Assembly: GCF_003434305.1 (NCBI RefSeq) | Contig: NZ_QKKX01000016.1 | Coordinates: forward strand, 59,062-123,061 | Reading direction: 5' to 3' | Origin: Micromonospora sp. MW-13 | Lineage (GTDB): Bacteria > Actinomycetota > Actinomycetes > Mycobacteriales > Micromonosporaceae | Length of the DNA stretch: 64,000 bases | Shown: piece by piece, positions 24,940-33,911 of the stretch | Layout: the number at the start of each line of letters is the position of its first letter | Numbering within the stretch: the first letter of the stretch is position 1 | The notes under the pieces: generated by a model | Databases searched by the model: none | Told to the model about the DNA's origin: nothing | Seen by the model: only the letters and a program-made list of their open reading frames with translations | Made by a program: the position numbers and the translations under genes

Positions 24940-27789
24940 TCAGTCCTCCTCGTCGGCGGTCAGCCCGTGCTCCGCGCGGACCGCCGCCGCGTCGTCCGGG
25001 CGGCCCAGCTCGTCGAGCGACCCGGCCAACAACCAGGCAGCCCGGATGGCCGGCCGGGAGCCCGGGGGCAGCCCACCCAGCACCTCGCGCAGCAGCGGCT
25101 CGGCCTCGCCGGGGCGGCCGGCGCGCATCAGCGTCTCGCCGGTGAGCAGTTCCACCCGGGCCGCCTCGCCGAATGCCTCGATCGACCGCAACCGGGCCGG
25201 GATCCCGGCCAGCCGGTCCAGCGCCTCGTCCGGTCGGCCCGCGCCGGCCAGCACCCGGGCCGCCACCTCGGCGGCCAGCGCCACCTCGTACGTCACCACC
25301 GGCGGCGGCTCCGGCTGACCGGACAGTGCGCTCGCGAGCCCGTCGCAGACCTCCACCGCGCTGACGGCCGCCGGCACGTCGCCCGCCCAGGAGAGCGCGT
25401 CCGCCTCCCGACGGCGGGCGCGTAGCTCGTCGACCGGCGCGCCGGCCAGCCGGTACGCCGTCGCCGCCTCGGCGAACCGCTGCCCGGCCAGCGCGTCCCG
25501 GTCGGCGTCGTAGAGCAGGCCACCGGCCTCCTCCAGCACCTGCGCCCGGCGCGGCAGGTTGTCCGGCCCGTCGAGGTTGCGGGCCAGCAGGTCCAGCAGG
25601 GCCAGCGCCGGTTCCAGCTCGCCCAGGTCGACGTAGATCCCGACCAGCAGGTGTCGGCAGCGGTCCGCCTCGGCCTGCGCCCCGAGCCGGTCCAGCCCGA
25701 GCACCGCCTCCTCGGCCACCTCGGCCGCCTCCGCGGGCCGCCCGGCGACCCGGTACGCGTTCGCCAGCTCCCAGCGCAGGAAGGCGTCCCCGTCGGCGCC
25801 CTGCTCCACGCAGAGGGTGACCGCCTCGGCGAAGTCCTCCACCGCCTCGGCCGCCCGCTCCGCCGCCAGCAGCGCCCGGGCCCGGAACACCCGGACCGGG
25901 AGCCGGGCGCCGGGCGGTGCGGTACGCAGCGCCTCGTCGCAGGCCGCCACCGTCTCGGCGGGGTCGTCCGCCGCCCGGGCGTACGCGAGCGCGGCGGCCG
26001 TGACCAGCTCGTCGACGCCCACCTCCCGGGCGAGCCGGCGGGCCTGCCCGGCCGCCGCCCGGAACTCCTCCGGCCGCTCCAGCTCCTCCAGCACGTGCGC
26101 GCGGTGCAGCGCAGCCCGGGCGGCCAGCCACGGATCGTCGTACTCCTCGGCGGCGGCCCGGTCGGCGGCGGCCAGCGCCTCCGCCCAGCGTCCGAGGTGC
26201 GCCAGCGCCAGGGCGAGCCGGTCGTGCGCGGCGGCCCGCTCCCGGGCGTCGCCGTGCGCGGCGAGGAAGGTGGCGGCCTCCCGGACCAGCGCCAGTCCCT
26301 CCTCGGCCTCCCCGGTCATGCAGAGCAGCACCCCGAGCCGGCCGGCCACCACCTGCGCCCGGACCGGGTCGCCCAGCTCCCGGTACGCGGCCAGCGCCGC
26401 CCGGTTCGCGTCCCGCGCCGCCTCCGGGCCGGCGGTGTGGGTCAGCTCGCCCGCCCGCAGCTCCAGCCGGCGCGCCGATCTCCGGGGCGACGCCTCGGCC
26501 GCGCCGCATCGCTCGTCGTACGCCGCCAGGACGGCGGTGAGCCCCGACCGACGGTGGGTGCGCAGGCACTCGTCGGCAAGGTCGAGCAGCTCGTCGGCGG
26601 TGGCGTCGGCCGGGACGGTCGGCTCCTCGGCCGGGGGTGCCGCCGGCTGCGGGGGGCGGGCCGGGTCGGCCGGGCTGCGGCGCAGGCTGGCCGAGAGCGG
26701 CAGGTGCTCCCCGGCGGGCCCGGTGGCCAGCCGGCGGGCGATCCACTCCGACTGGTACGAGGTGCCGTTGCGGGCATCGAACCGGGCGGCCAGCGCCGTC
26801 GCCGTGTCGGTCAGCTCGACGGCCAGGGCGGCGGCCGACACCTCGCCCGCCGGCCGGTCCCCGGCCGCCCGCCGGTGCAGCGTGACGTCCCCGGCCCCGG
26901 CGGCCCGACGCAGCGCGGCGGCGGCGGTGGCCGCGAAGTGCATCGCGGCGGCCGGGGTGGGTGCCCGGTCCAGCCAGTCCAGGTGCCGCTCGACGATCTC
27001 GACGGCCCGGGCCTCGTTGCCGGTCAGCGTGCAGAACTCGACGTGGTCCCCGATGTCCCACAGGTCCGACAGGTTGCCCCGCAGCCGCCGGTACGCCTCC
27101 CGGTGCGCGTTCCGGGCCGCGTCGCCCCGCCCCGTGCGCAGGTACGGCACGAGCAGCGCGGTGAGGATCGCCTGCGGCTGCTCCGTACAGGTCAGCCGAC
27201 CGGCGAGGACCGGCTCGGCCAGCGCCACCGCCTCGTCGTGCCGGCCGACGTGGGCGAGGTGGGCGACCTGGGTGGTGGGGTCGCAGCCGGCGCAGTCGGA
27301 CAGCTCGTCGCGCGGGGCGGTCAGCCACTCCCGGTACCACCGCTCGGCGGCCCCGGCGTCGCCCACGTGGTCGGCGACCAGGTAGCGGTGCTTGTGCACG
27401 GCCTGGAGGCTGTGCCCGGCGTCCCGGTACCGGCGCTCCATGTCGTCGAGCACCGCGTACGTGCGGTCCAGCGGCAGCTCGGGGAACTTCAGCATGGCGT
27501 TGACCATGTACTTGAAGTGCCAGAGGAGCTGGTGGGCGTAGCCCTGGTGGTACGGCTGCGGGTCCCGGTCGAACTCGGCCAGGCACCAGGAGAAGGTGAC
27601 GAAGGACTTGGCCGGTTCACCGCCGTAGACGTACCCGGTGGTGGCCTGCATCCGGGCGGCGAACGCCAGGTGCCGGTCGTCGCCGGTGTCGGCCCGGCGC
27701 AGCAACTGTTCCAGGGCGGCCGTCCGCCCGGCCCCGTACGGCATACCGGTGGTCTCGTGCAGCATCCGCCACAGGTCGTCCTCGCTCAT
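24940..27789 (-). CDS. 949-aa TPR-repeat protein paired with HSP90
   Basis: This large helical protein starts MSEDDLWRMLHETTG. It has an N-terminal region of about 290 residues with conserved-looking aromatic/His motifs (FAARMQATTGYVYGG, HQLLWHFKYMVNAML) and a CAGC pair, a Pro-rich break at about 355-385, then a long array of TPR-like helix pairs to the end (for example AEPLLREVLGGLPPG). No catalytic motif, signal peptide or membrane span is seen, so it is a cytosolic scaffold. The ATG lies 7 bp after the HSP90 stop, so the two are almost certainly co-transcribed. In eukaryotes TPR proteins are standard HSP90 co-chaperones; a similar partnership here is inference. Confidence 0.85.
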   Translation of the reverse strand: MSEDDLWRMLHETTGMPYGAGRTAALEQLLRRADTGDDRHLAFAARMQATTGYVYGGEPAKSFVTFSWCLAEFDRDPQPYHQGYAHQLLWHFKYMVNAMLKFPELPLDRTYAVLDDMERRYRDAGHSLQAVHKHRYLVADHVGDAGAAERWYREWLTAPRDELSDCAGCDPTTQVAHLAHVGRHDEAVALAEPVLAGRLTCTEQPQAILTALLVPYLRTGRGDAARNAHREAYRRLRGNLSDLWDIGDHVEFCTLTGNEARAVEIVERHLDWLDRAPTPAAAMHFAATAAAALRRAAGAGDVTLHRRAAGDRPAGEVSAAALAVELTDTATALAARFDARNGTSYQSEWIARRLATGPAGEHLPLSASLRRSPADPARPPQPAAPPAEEPTVPADATADELLDLADECLRTHRRSGLTAVLAAYDERCGAAEASPRRSARRLELRAGELTHTAGPEAARDANRAALAAYRELGDPVRAQVVAGRLGVLLCMTGEAEEGLALVREAATFLAAHGDARERAAAHDRLALALAHLGRWAEALAAADRAAAEEYDDPWLAARAALHRAHVLEELERPEEFRAAAGQARRLAREVGVDELVTAAALAYARAADDPAETVAACDEALRTAPPGARLPVRVFRARALLAAERAAEAVEDFAEAVTLCVEQGADGDAFLRWELANAYRVAGRPAEAAEVAEEAVLGLDRLGAQAEADRCRHLLVGIYVDLGELEPALALLDLLARNLDGPDNLPRRAQVLEEAGGLLYDADRDALAGQRFAEAATAYRLAGAPVDELRARRREADALSWAGDVPAAVSAVEVCDGLASALSGQPEPPPVVTYEVALAAEVAARVLAGAGRPDEALDRLAGIPARLRSIEAFGEAARVELLTGETLMRAGRPGEAEPLLREVLGGLPPGSRPAIRAAWLLAGSLDELGRPDDAAAVRAEHGLTADEED

Positions 27790-27796
27790 CGCGGCC

Positions 27797-29584
27797 TCAC
27801 TCCCGTCCCGGTACGGCCCGGCCGAGCAGGCCGAGGAAGGAACTGTTCAGCAACGCGGCGTCGGCCGCGCGGATGGGATGGTGCCCGAGCAGCAGGGCCT
27901 GTCCGTACAGCGCCTCGACGGCGAGCCCGACCAGCTCCGGGTCGTCGAGGGTGGTGACCCGGCGGACCAGCGGGTTGCGGTGGTTGAGCACGAGCTGCGG
28001 GCGGTCCGGCGGGGCGGACGCGGCGAGCGCGTCGAGCACCCCGCCCCACAGCTCGTCGGCCCGGTCCCGGGTCGCGGCGAGCTGGTCGTTGAACGCCGCC
28101 GACCGGCTGACCAGGTAGAGCGCCGGCAGCGACACCGGGTCGTACGCCCGCACCACCACCTCGCAGCCGAGCCGCTCCAGGGCCCGCTGCGCCCCGGCGA
28201 GGAACGGCCGCAGGGCCAGCTCCACCTGCGGGTCGAGGGCGTCGAAGCGGGTGGTCAGGTCGCTGGGCTCCAGCCGCTCGATGAGCACCGACCGGTCCAC
28301 CGCCGGCAGCCGCTCGATCAGCTCGGTGTCGTACGTGTAGCCGGCGTTGACCACGGCCAGGTCCTGCGCGGCGGCGACCGCGGCGAGCTGGCGGAACTCG
28401 TCCAGGCTGGCGGCGTACCGGATCAGGCCGTGCCGCTGGCGGAACTCCGCCAGGGTGAGCGTGCCGACGTTGGTGTCCATCGGCCACCACTGGTCGACCA
28501 GGCGGAGCATCTCGTCGTCGTGCAGGGCGAGCGCCTTGACCCCGAGGTGGTGCACCTGGAGGAACTCGGCGAGCCGGCGCGGATCGTGCCGGGCCAGCCG
28601 GACCAGCCAGCCGCGCACCTGCTCGCCGAGCGCCTCCCGGGTCGCGGTCAGCAGGGTGTCCTCGTAGAGGGCCTCGCGGCTGGCGGTGGGGCGCAGCTCG
28701 CTGGCGTCCACCACGCAGTGGGCGAAGAACGCCCAGTCGGGCAGCAGCCCGTCGGCGTGCTCGGTGAGCAGCATCCGCTTCAGGTACACCCGGTGGCCGG
28801 CGCGGGCGGCCGGGTTCACCGGGGTGGGCAGGACGAACGCGACACCGGTCAGCCCGGCCTCCGGCACCGACAGCGGCACCACGTCGAACGGGTCGACGCC
28901 GAGGAGCTGCCGGGCGTACCGGAGCAGGGCCGGGCGGTCGACGGGCGCGCCGGGTGCGGTCGGCCAGGGCGGGTCCCCGGCGGTGGTGACCACGTTGCCG
29001 ACCCGGACGGTGACCGGCAGCAGCGACCCGTAGAGCCGGGCCAGGTCGGTGACCGTCGCGGTGCCGAACCACTGGTCGGCGTCGCGGCGCGGCACCAGGG
29101 TCACGGTCGTCCCCGGCTCGGCCCGCCGCTGCCCGGCCGGGGCGGTCGCCACGGCGTACCGGCCGTCGGCGTACCCGGTCCAGAGCACGGTCGGCTGGTC
29201 GGCGTGCCGGGTGACCACCCGGATCTCGTCGGCGACCAGGAAGCAGGAGAGCAGCCCGATGCCGAACTGGCCGAGGAACTCGTGCCGGGAGAAGCCCAGC
29301 TCGTCCCGCTTCGAGCTGCGGCCGATGGTGGCCAGCAGCTCGTGCACCTGCGCCTCGGTGAGCCCGATGCCGGTGTCGTGCACCCGCAGCGTGCCGTCGC
29401 CGGTCAGCTCGGGCGGCTCGATCCGGACCAGCGCCGGGGCGTCGGGCTCCGTGGCCCGGCGCGCGGTGATCGCGTCCACCGCGTTCTGCAGAAGCTCACG
29501 GACGTAGACCCGTGGGCTGCCGTAGAGATGATGACTGAGCAGGTCGACCACGCCTCGGAGGTCGACCTGGAAGGTGCGGTCCAC
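27797..29584 (-). CDS. Divergent HSP90-family ATPase (HtpG-like)
   Basis: The 595-aa product is slightly shorter than HtpG (about 625). All GHKL ATPase motifs are present: ELLQNAVDAI (catalytic Glu and Mg-binding Asn), VHDTGIGLT, the lid IGRSSK and GQFGIGLLSCF. The middle domain contains the HSP90 catalytic-loop equivalent VVDASELRPTASRE, whose Arg contacts ATP. The C-terminal domain is weakly conserved and ends GRAVPGRE without an EEVD-like tail. The start is GTG at 29584. It is followed after 7 bp by the 949-aa TPR gene. The clear divergence from housekeeping HtpG suggests a specialised client range. Cytosolic ATP-driven chaperone activity is family knowledge; the client is unknown. Confidence 0.9.
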   Translation of the reverse strand: MDRTFQVDLRGVVDLLSHHLYGSPRVYVRELLQNAVDAITARRATEPDAPALVRIEPPELTGDGTLRVHDTGIGLTEAQVHELLATIGRSSKRDELGFSRHEFLGQFGIGLLSCFLVADEIRVVTRHADQPTVLWTGYADGRYAVATAPAGQRRAEPGTTVTLVPRRDADQWFGTATVTDLARLYGSLLPVTVRVGNVVTTAGDPPWPTAPGAPVDRPALLRYARQLLGVDPFDVVPLSVPEAGLTGVAFVLPTPVNPAARAGHRVYLKRMLLTEHADGLLPDWAFFAHCVVDASELRPTASREALYEDTLLTATREALGEQVRGWLVRLARHDPRRLAEFLQVHHLGVKALALHDDEMLRLVDQWWPMDTNVGTLTLAEFRQRHGLIRYAASLDEFRQLAAVAAAQDLAVVNAGYTYDTELIERLPAVDRSVLIERLEPSDLTTRFDALDPQVELALRPFLAGAQRALERLGCEVVVRAYDPVSLPALYLVSRSAAFNDQLAATRDRADELWGGVLDALAASAPPDRPQLVLNHRNPLVRRVTTLDDPELVGLAVEALYGQALLLGHHPIRAADAALLNSSFLGLLGRAVPGRE

Positions 29585-29839
29585 GCCTGCTGCTCCCCGG
29601 TCCGGTGCCGGCGCTCACCGTACCGGTGACCACCAACGGCCGGCTGCCCCCGTCCGCCGTGGCTCGACCCTCGACCAGGTGGAGCCCGCAGAGCCGGCCG
29701 GATGACCTACCACCCACCCCACCCAGCGCCGAACCCCGGACAGCCGACCGGACGACCCCTAGCCTGGAGGCCGGGGGCGAGAGGCAGGCCCGGAGGCGGC
29801 CGGGGAGCGGGGCCGGCAGGCTGGCGGACGGAGGGCCAC

Positions 29840-30226
29840 GTGGTCGACGACGGAGCGGGTGGGCGTCCGCTGCTGCTGGCAGCGGTCCTGCTCGGCGGGG
29901 CCGGCATCTTCGACGTGCTGGGCGGCGTCGGCGAGCTGACCGGCGACCTGTACGTCTCGATCGAGGGCGGCGGGATGTACCACTACGACATCACCGGCTG
30001 GGCGTGGCTGCACCTCGCGGCCGGGGCACTGGCGGCGGGGGCCGGCGTGCTCGTCCCGCTGGACCGGCGCTGGTCCGCCCGCCTCGCCCTGGTCGCCGTC
30101 GCCGCCCTCGTCGCATCGCATTTGCTGGTCCTGACATACCACCCGATCCAGACGGTGATCGTGATCGGGCTGGCCCTGGCCGCGGCCCGGCTGGTGCTGC
30201 GGCACCCGCGCCGGTCCGCAAGCTGA
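29840..30226 (+). CDS. DUF7144-like four-span membrane protein
   Basis: The 128-aa protein from the GTG at 29840 (GGAGGG upstream) has four hydrophobic segments: LLLAAVLLGGAGIFDVLGG, WLHLAAGALAAGAGVLV, LALVAVAALVASHLLVL and TVIVIGLALAAARLVL. The order, the loop YHYDITGWAWLHL and the YHPIQTVIVIGL segment resemble the small DUF7144 membrane family common in actinobacteria, whose role is unknown. In-frame ATG starts upstream (29702) would add a Pro/Gly/Arg-rich stretch that looks non-coding. It is convergent with the hydrolase gene that ends at 30256. Confidence 0.75.
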   Translation: MVDDGAGGRPLLLAAVLLGGAGIFDVLGGVGELTGDLYVSIEGGGMYHYDITGWAWLHLAAGALAAGAGVLVPLDRRWSARLALVAVAALVASHLLVLTYHPIQTVIVIGLALAAARLVLRHPRRSAS

Positions 30227-30255
30227 CCATTTGGCCCTCGGCCGCAACCGGCGGA

Positions 30256-31893
30256 TCACCGGCCCGGCAGGCAGACCTTGCCGGTGAAGGCCGGGTCCGG
30301 CTCCCGGTTCCCCCACCAGGCGGGGTTGGCCGAGATCGCCAGTGGCGGCGCCTGCCAGCCGGCACCGAGCTGCTGGACCAGCGGGTACTCGCGCCGGGTT
30401 CGGTGGATCGGCTCCCCGACGAGGAAGTTGACCAGGCGGTCCTGGACCAGCGACCGGTTCAGCAGACCCCCGTGCACGCCGGGTAGCTGGAACACCGGAA
30501 TCCGGGTGTACTCCCCGGGCGGGGCCTCGGCGGCCGTGGTGGTGGGCAGGAACGCGACGATCCGGACGCCGGGCACCGGGCACATGAGGTGGTTGCGGTA
30601 GAACGGCGCGTCGTCGAGCAGCGACCGGATGAAGGGCTGATCTGGGCCGTCGCCCGGCCCGGTGGCGAGGCTGACCAGCCCGAAGATGGCTCGAAGCTGG
30701 AATCCGGTGACAACGCCGTACCCGTGGCGCTCGCCGGCAGGCGGGTAGTACGCCCGGCCGGCGTTGATCAGCGGGCTGAACATCACCAGCGTGTCGACCA
30801 CCGGATGGGGCCGCCGGGCGAGGTAGGTGCGGGCCACGAGCGCGCCCTCGCTCTCGCCGATCAGCGCGATCCGCCGGCCGGTACGGCGGTGCAGGCGGTC
30901 CACCTGCTCCTCGAGCAGCCCGACGCTCTCCGTCACCGAGATGGTCGTGTCCTGTGCGCCGTACGGCAGGGGCTTCCCGTCGGGGCCCAGCCCCCGGTAG
31001 GAGAACATCTCCACCCTCGGGTCGGACGGCTGCTCGCCCCCGTAGTCGGAGGCGTAGCCGGCAAGGATGATCACTGCCTGGGGCACCTCGGGCGGCAGGG
31101 GCCGGCCGAGCACCACGCTCTCGATCCGCTGCTGGCCGCCGGGCACCACCTCCACCAACCACGGGATCAGCAGCGGCACGGCGAGCGCCAGCAGGGCCAC
31201 GAGCGGCGTCACCGGCACCCGGGCCCACCGCACCCGGGGCGCGAGGAGAGCCGCCCGCACCGTCCGGTTCCACAGCAGCCCGTTCGCCACGCCCGCCGCG
31301 GTCGCCACCGGCACCGTCCACCAACGCGGCACGCTCCACGCCAGCGCGCCGGCCACCGTGAGCACCACGAAGTTCAGCAGCGACCAGCCCACCAGGGCGG
31401 TCGAGGGCAGCCCTCGCCACCACGGACCGACCACGGCGGTCCGTTGCAGGAACGGCGCGAGCAGGAACATCGGCAGCAGGGACGCGAGCAGCACCCAGGA
31501 CAGCGCCACCACGGACGCGGCCACCGAGACCACCGCCCACGGCGCGACGAGGACCGTGATCACCATGGCGAGACCGACGTTGCGCCGCAGCAACCAGCGC
31601 ACCGGCGGGCGCCGCACCCCAACCGGCCAGGCCAGCACCACCAGCCCGGTGGTGTACACCCCCCGGCTCAGCACCACGAGGCACAGCCAGAACAGGAACT
31701 CGGGCCAGGAGTCGTGGTAGACGAACAGCCACCTCAGGTCGTGGTACGTGTCGTACGGCCAGACGGAGGTGTTCTGGGGCGCGAGCCCTTCGGCGGCCAC
31801 GAAGTTCATCGAGACGAGGACGATGGCCTCGATCGTCGGGGGCAGGGCGGCCATCACCAGCAGCCCGACGGACCTCCGGTCCAGGGTCAGCAC
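30256..31893 (-). CDS. Membrane protein with C-terminal alpha/beta-hydrolase domain
   Basis: The 545-aa product has about eight membrane segments in its first 270 residues (for example FLFWLCLVVLSRGVYTTGLVVL and LLIPWLVEVV) and then an alpha/beta-hydrolase-like domain. The nucleophile elbow reads LIGESEGALVA (Ser in GxSxG), followed by an aspartate region and a His near VHGGLLNRSLV, so a full Ser-Asp-His triad is plausible. The hydrolase part probably faces outside. The GTG at 31893 follows GGAGGCGGA. No family name is clear; lipase/esterase or acyltransferase activity is possible. It is divergent from the sigma-factor operon (267 bp apart). Confidence 0.75.
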   Translation of the reverse strand: MLTLDRRSVGLLVMAALPPTIEAIVLVSMNFVAAEGLAPQNTSVWPYDTYHDLRWLFVYHDSWPEFLFWLCLVVLSRGVYTTGLVVLAWPVGVRRPPVRWLLRRNVGLAMVITVLVAPWAVVSVAASVVALSWVLLASLLPMFLLAPFLQRTAVVGPWWRGLPSTALVGWSLLNFVVLTVAGALAWSVPRWWTVPVATAAGVANGLLWNRTVRAALLAPRVRWARVPVTPLVALLALAVPLLIPWLVEVVPGGQQRIESVVLGRPLPPEVPQAVIILAGYASDYGGEQPSDPRVEMFSYRGLGPDGKPLPYGAQDTTISVTESVGLLEEQVDRLHRRTGRRIALIGESEGALVARTYLARRPHPVVDTLVMFSPLINAGRAYYPPAGERHGYGVVTGFQLRAIFGLVSLATGPGDGPDQPFIRSLLDDAPFYRNHLMCPVPGVRIVAFLPTTTAAEAPPGEYTRIPVFQLPGVHGGLLNRSLVQDRLVNFLVGEPIHRTRREYPLVQQLGAGWQAPPLAISANPAWWGNREPDPAFTGKVCLPGR

Positions 31894-32021
31894 TCCGCCT
31901 CCTCGCCGCCGCCCGTCTGCTCTCCCCTCGCAGACTCCACCGGATGCGGGCCCGATGTCGGGGCATCCGGCACATTGGCCGCCCACAGGGCCGGACGCGG
32001 CCACGACCCGGCCGTCGCAGA

Positions 32022-32080
32022 CGAGGCGTCAGCACGACACCGGATGTCGGCACGACACCCGTGCCGGCCGGATCCGGCAC
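32022..32080. promoter_or_regulatory. Direct repeats and palindrome upstream of sigma-factor gene
   Basis: GTC-A/G-GCACGACACC occurs twice with an 18-bp period near 32028-32059, followed by GTGCCGG-N6-CCGGCAC (32061-32080). The cluster lies 80-140 bp before the sigma-factor start and could bind a regulator on one face of the helix. Confidence 0.4.
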
Positions 32081-32160
32081 CGGACTGCCCAACCATTTCC
32101 GGGTCGCCGAGCGTCTGCCTGGTGACGGGCGCGGGCGCCCCGGCCGGGGAGGAGGGACGC

Positions 32161-32691
32161 ATGGGACCGACGACGGCTGATGACAACCGGGCCAGCTACG
32201 TGGCCTTCGTCGAGTCCCACCAGCTCCGGCTGCTCCGCTCGGCGTACCTGATCTGCGGGAATCAGCACCAGGCCGAGGACCTCCTCCAGGATGCGCTGCT
32301 CAAGCTCGCCCTGCGCTGGCCATCGGTGCGGGAGGGCGATCCGGCCGCGTACGTCCGGGCCATCCTCTACCGCGACGCCGTGTCGTGGTGGCGGCGCCGC
32401 CGCCGGGAACGGCTCAGCGAGTACCCGCCCGAGCAGCTGACCCGCGACCGCGACGGGGCGCTGCGGCTCGCGCTGCACGACGCGCTGGGACGATTGCCGC
32501 CACGCCAGCGGGCCGTCCTCGTGCTGCGCTACTTCGAGGACCTGACCGAGACGAGCACCGCCGAGGTGCTCGGCGTCACCGTCGGCACCGTCAAGAGCCA
32601 GTGCCATGCGGGCCTGCGCCGGTTGCGCGAGGTGGCTCCGGAACTCGGCCGGGACGACGACCTGGACAACGGATTGGCGGTGAACCCGTGA
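32161..32691 (+). CDS. SigE-family ECF RNA polymerase sigma factor
   Basis: This 176-aa sigma factor has region 2 (LLRSAYLICGNQHQAEDLLQDALLKLALRW, about 21-50, recognising the -10) and region 4 (LPPRQRAVLVLRYFEDLTETSTAEVLGV ... GTVKSQ, about 119-155, recognising the -35). It matches the actinobacterial SigE-like subgroup (also called SigE family ECF). The start has GGAGGAGGGA. The stop overlaps the start of the next gene (GTGA), so they are coupled, and the next gene probably encodes a membrane-anchored regulator or effector of this sigma factor. The regulon cannot be read from this window. Confidence 0.93.
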   Translation: MGPTTADDNRASYVAFVESHQLRLLRSAYLICGNQHQAEDLLQDALLKLALRWPSVREGDPAAYVRAILYRDAVSWWRRRRRERLSEYPPEQLTRDRDGALRLALHDALGRLPPRQRAVLVLRYFEDLTETSTAEVLGVTVGTVKSQCHAGLRRLREVAPELGRDDDLDNGLAVNP

Positions 32692-33857
32692 ACGAACAGG
32701 AGTTGCGCCGCCTGTTGACCGTCGCCGCCGAGGACGTGCGGCCGACCCGCCCGGCGGTGCACGCATGGCAACGGGCCGGCCGGACCCGGCGCACCCGGCG
32801 CGCCGTCGGCGCCGTCGCCCTGGCCGTCGTCCTGGTCACCAGCGGGACGCTGCTGGCCCTGCGGCCCTCCGTCCAGCCGGCACCGGCGGCTTCCGTGTCT
32901 CCGGGTCCGGACACCGCACCGGTCCGACGGATGCCGGCCGACCTGACCTACCCGGGCGACCCGCTCGGCCGGATCGGTGACCCTGCCACCCTGTTGCTCT
33001 CCAGCAGCCCGGTACGCCGGGCGCTGGCGCTCTACCAGCCGGTCAACGCGGACACCGGCGCCGAGGGGCGGATCCGGGTGCTCGGCGACGACGGCCTGGT
33101 ACGCACCCTCGACGTGGTCACCCCGGCCCGGACCCGGGACGCCGCTGGCAACGAGGCGGTGCCGCTCAAGACCGGGAGCCTCTCCCCGGACGGCCGGTTC
33201 GCGGCGTTCGCGCAGACCGGCGCGGTGCTGGTGGTCGACCTGACCACCGCCGCCGTCCGGCAACTGCCGCTCGCCGGCTACCTGGAGCACGTGGCCTGGT
33301 CGGACGGCCGGCTGCTGGTCGGCGACGAGAGGAACACCTACCTGGTCGATCCCGGTTCCGGCAAGGCCGACAGGATCGCCGTCTCGCCCTGGGACCTGGT
33401 GACCCCGGATCCCGCCGTCGCGACGGGGACGCTCATCGAGGTCGGCGGCGTCCGGGACCAGCTCTCCCTGCGCAGCAGGTCGATGCCGGACGGCACGGTA
33501 CGAACGCGGCACCCGGTCCGCAGCGCGGAGGCCGTGCGCCCGTACCAGGTCATCGAGTTCTACGGCCGTGGCTGGCAGCAGGGCGAACTGGTGGCCCGGT
33601 CCGGATGGATCACCGACGGTCGCGAGGAGGGAGCCGAGGGGGTGGCCGTGCTGGACAGCCGGACGGGCATGGTGACCCACCTGCTCAGCCTGGGCCGGGA
33701 CCGGTGGAAGGGCTGCTGTGAGGTGCAGGGCTGGGAACCTGACGGGGACGTGGTGCTCCGGATGCAGCCCGGCGGGCTGGTCCGCTGGCGGCCCCGCACC
33801 GGCGAGGTGACCGGGGTGGTCCGGGAGTTGGCCGGGGTCGTCTCGCTGGCCGGCTGA
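32688..33857 (+). CDS. Membrane-anchored beta-propeller-like partner of sigma factor
   Basis: The 389-aa protein has a cytoplasmic N-terminus (MNEQELRRLLTVAAEDVRP...), one span at about 41-60 (AVGAVALAVVLVTSGTLLAL) and a C-terminal extracytoplasmic domain of repeated beta motifs (LSPDGRFAAFAQTGAVLVVDL, YLEHVAWSDGRLLVGDE) typical of WD40/TolB-like propellers. This is the common architecture of the gene following SigE-family sigma factors, where the short N-terminus may act like an anti-sigma region. No zinc-binding anti-sigma motif (HxxxCxxC) is present, so direct anti-sigma activity is uncertain. It starts with GTG overlapping the sigma stop. Confidence 0.8.
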   Translation: MNEQELRRLLTVAAEDVRPTRPAVHAWQRAGRTRRTRRAVGAVALAVVLVTSGTLLALRPSVQPAPAASVSPGPDTAPVRRMPADLTYPGDPLGRIGDPATLLLSSSPVRRALALYQPVNADTGAEGRIRVLGDDGLVRTLDVVTPARTRDAAGNEAVPLKTGSLSPDGRFAAFAQTGAVLVVDLTTAAVRQLPLAGYLEHVAWSDGRLLVGDERNTYLVDPGSGKADRIAVSPWDLVTPDPAVATGTLIEVGGVRDQLSLRSRSMPDGTVRTRHPVRSAEAVRPYQVIEFYGRGWQQGELVARSGWITDGREEGAEGVAVLDSRTGMVTHLLSLGRDRWKGCCEVQGWEPDGDVVLRMQPGGLVRWRPRTGEVTGVVRELAGVVSLAG

Positions 33858-33864
33858 GAACCGC

Positions 33865-33901
33865 CCGTCCCGCGCGCCACGGCAGCGGGCGCGCGGGGCG
33901 G
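33865..33901. terminator. Bidirectional hairpin terminator
   Basis: A 14-bp stem (33865-33878 with 33888-33901, one T-G pair) with a 9-nt loop lies between the convergent sigma-operon and sulfurtransferase genes. Confidence 0.75.
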
Positions 33902-33911
33902 CGACGGGAGG

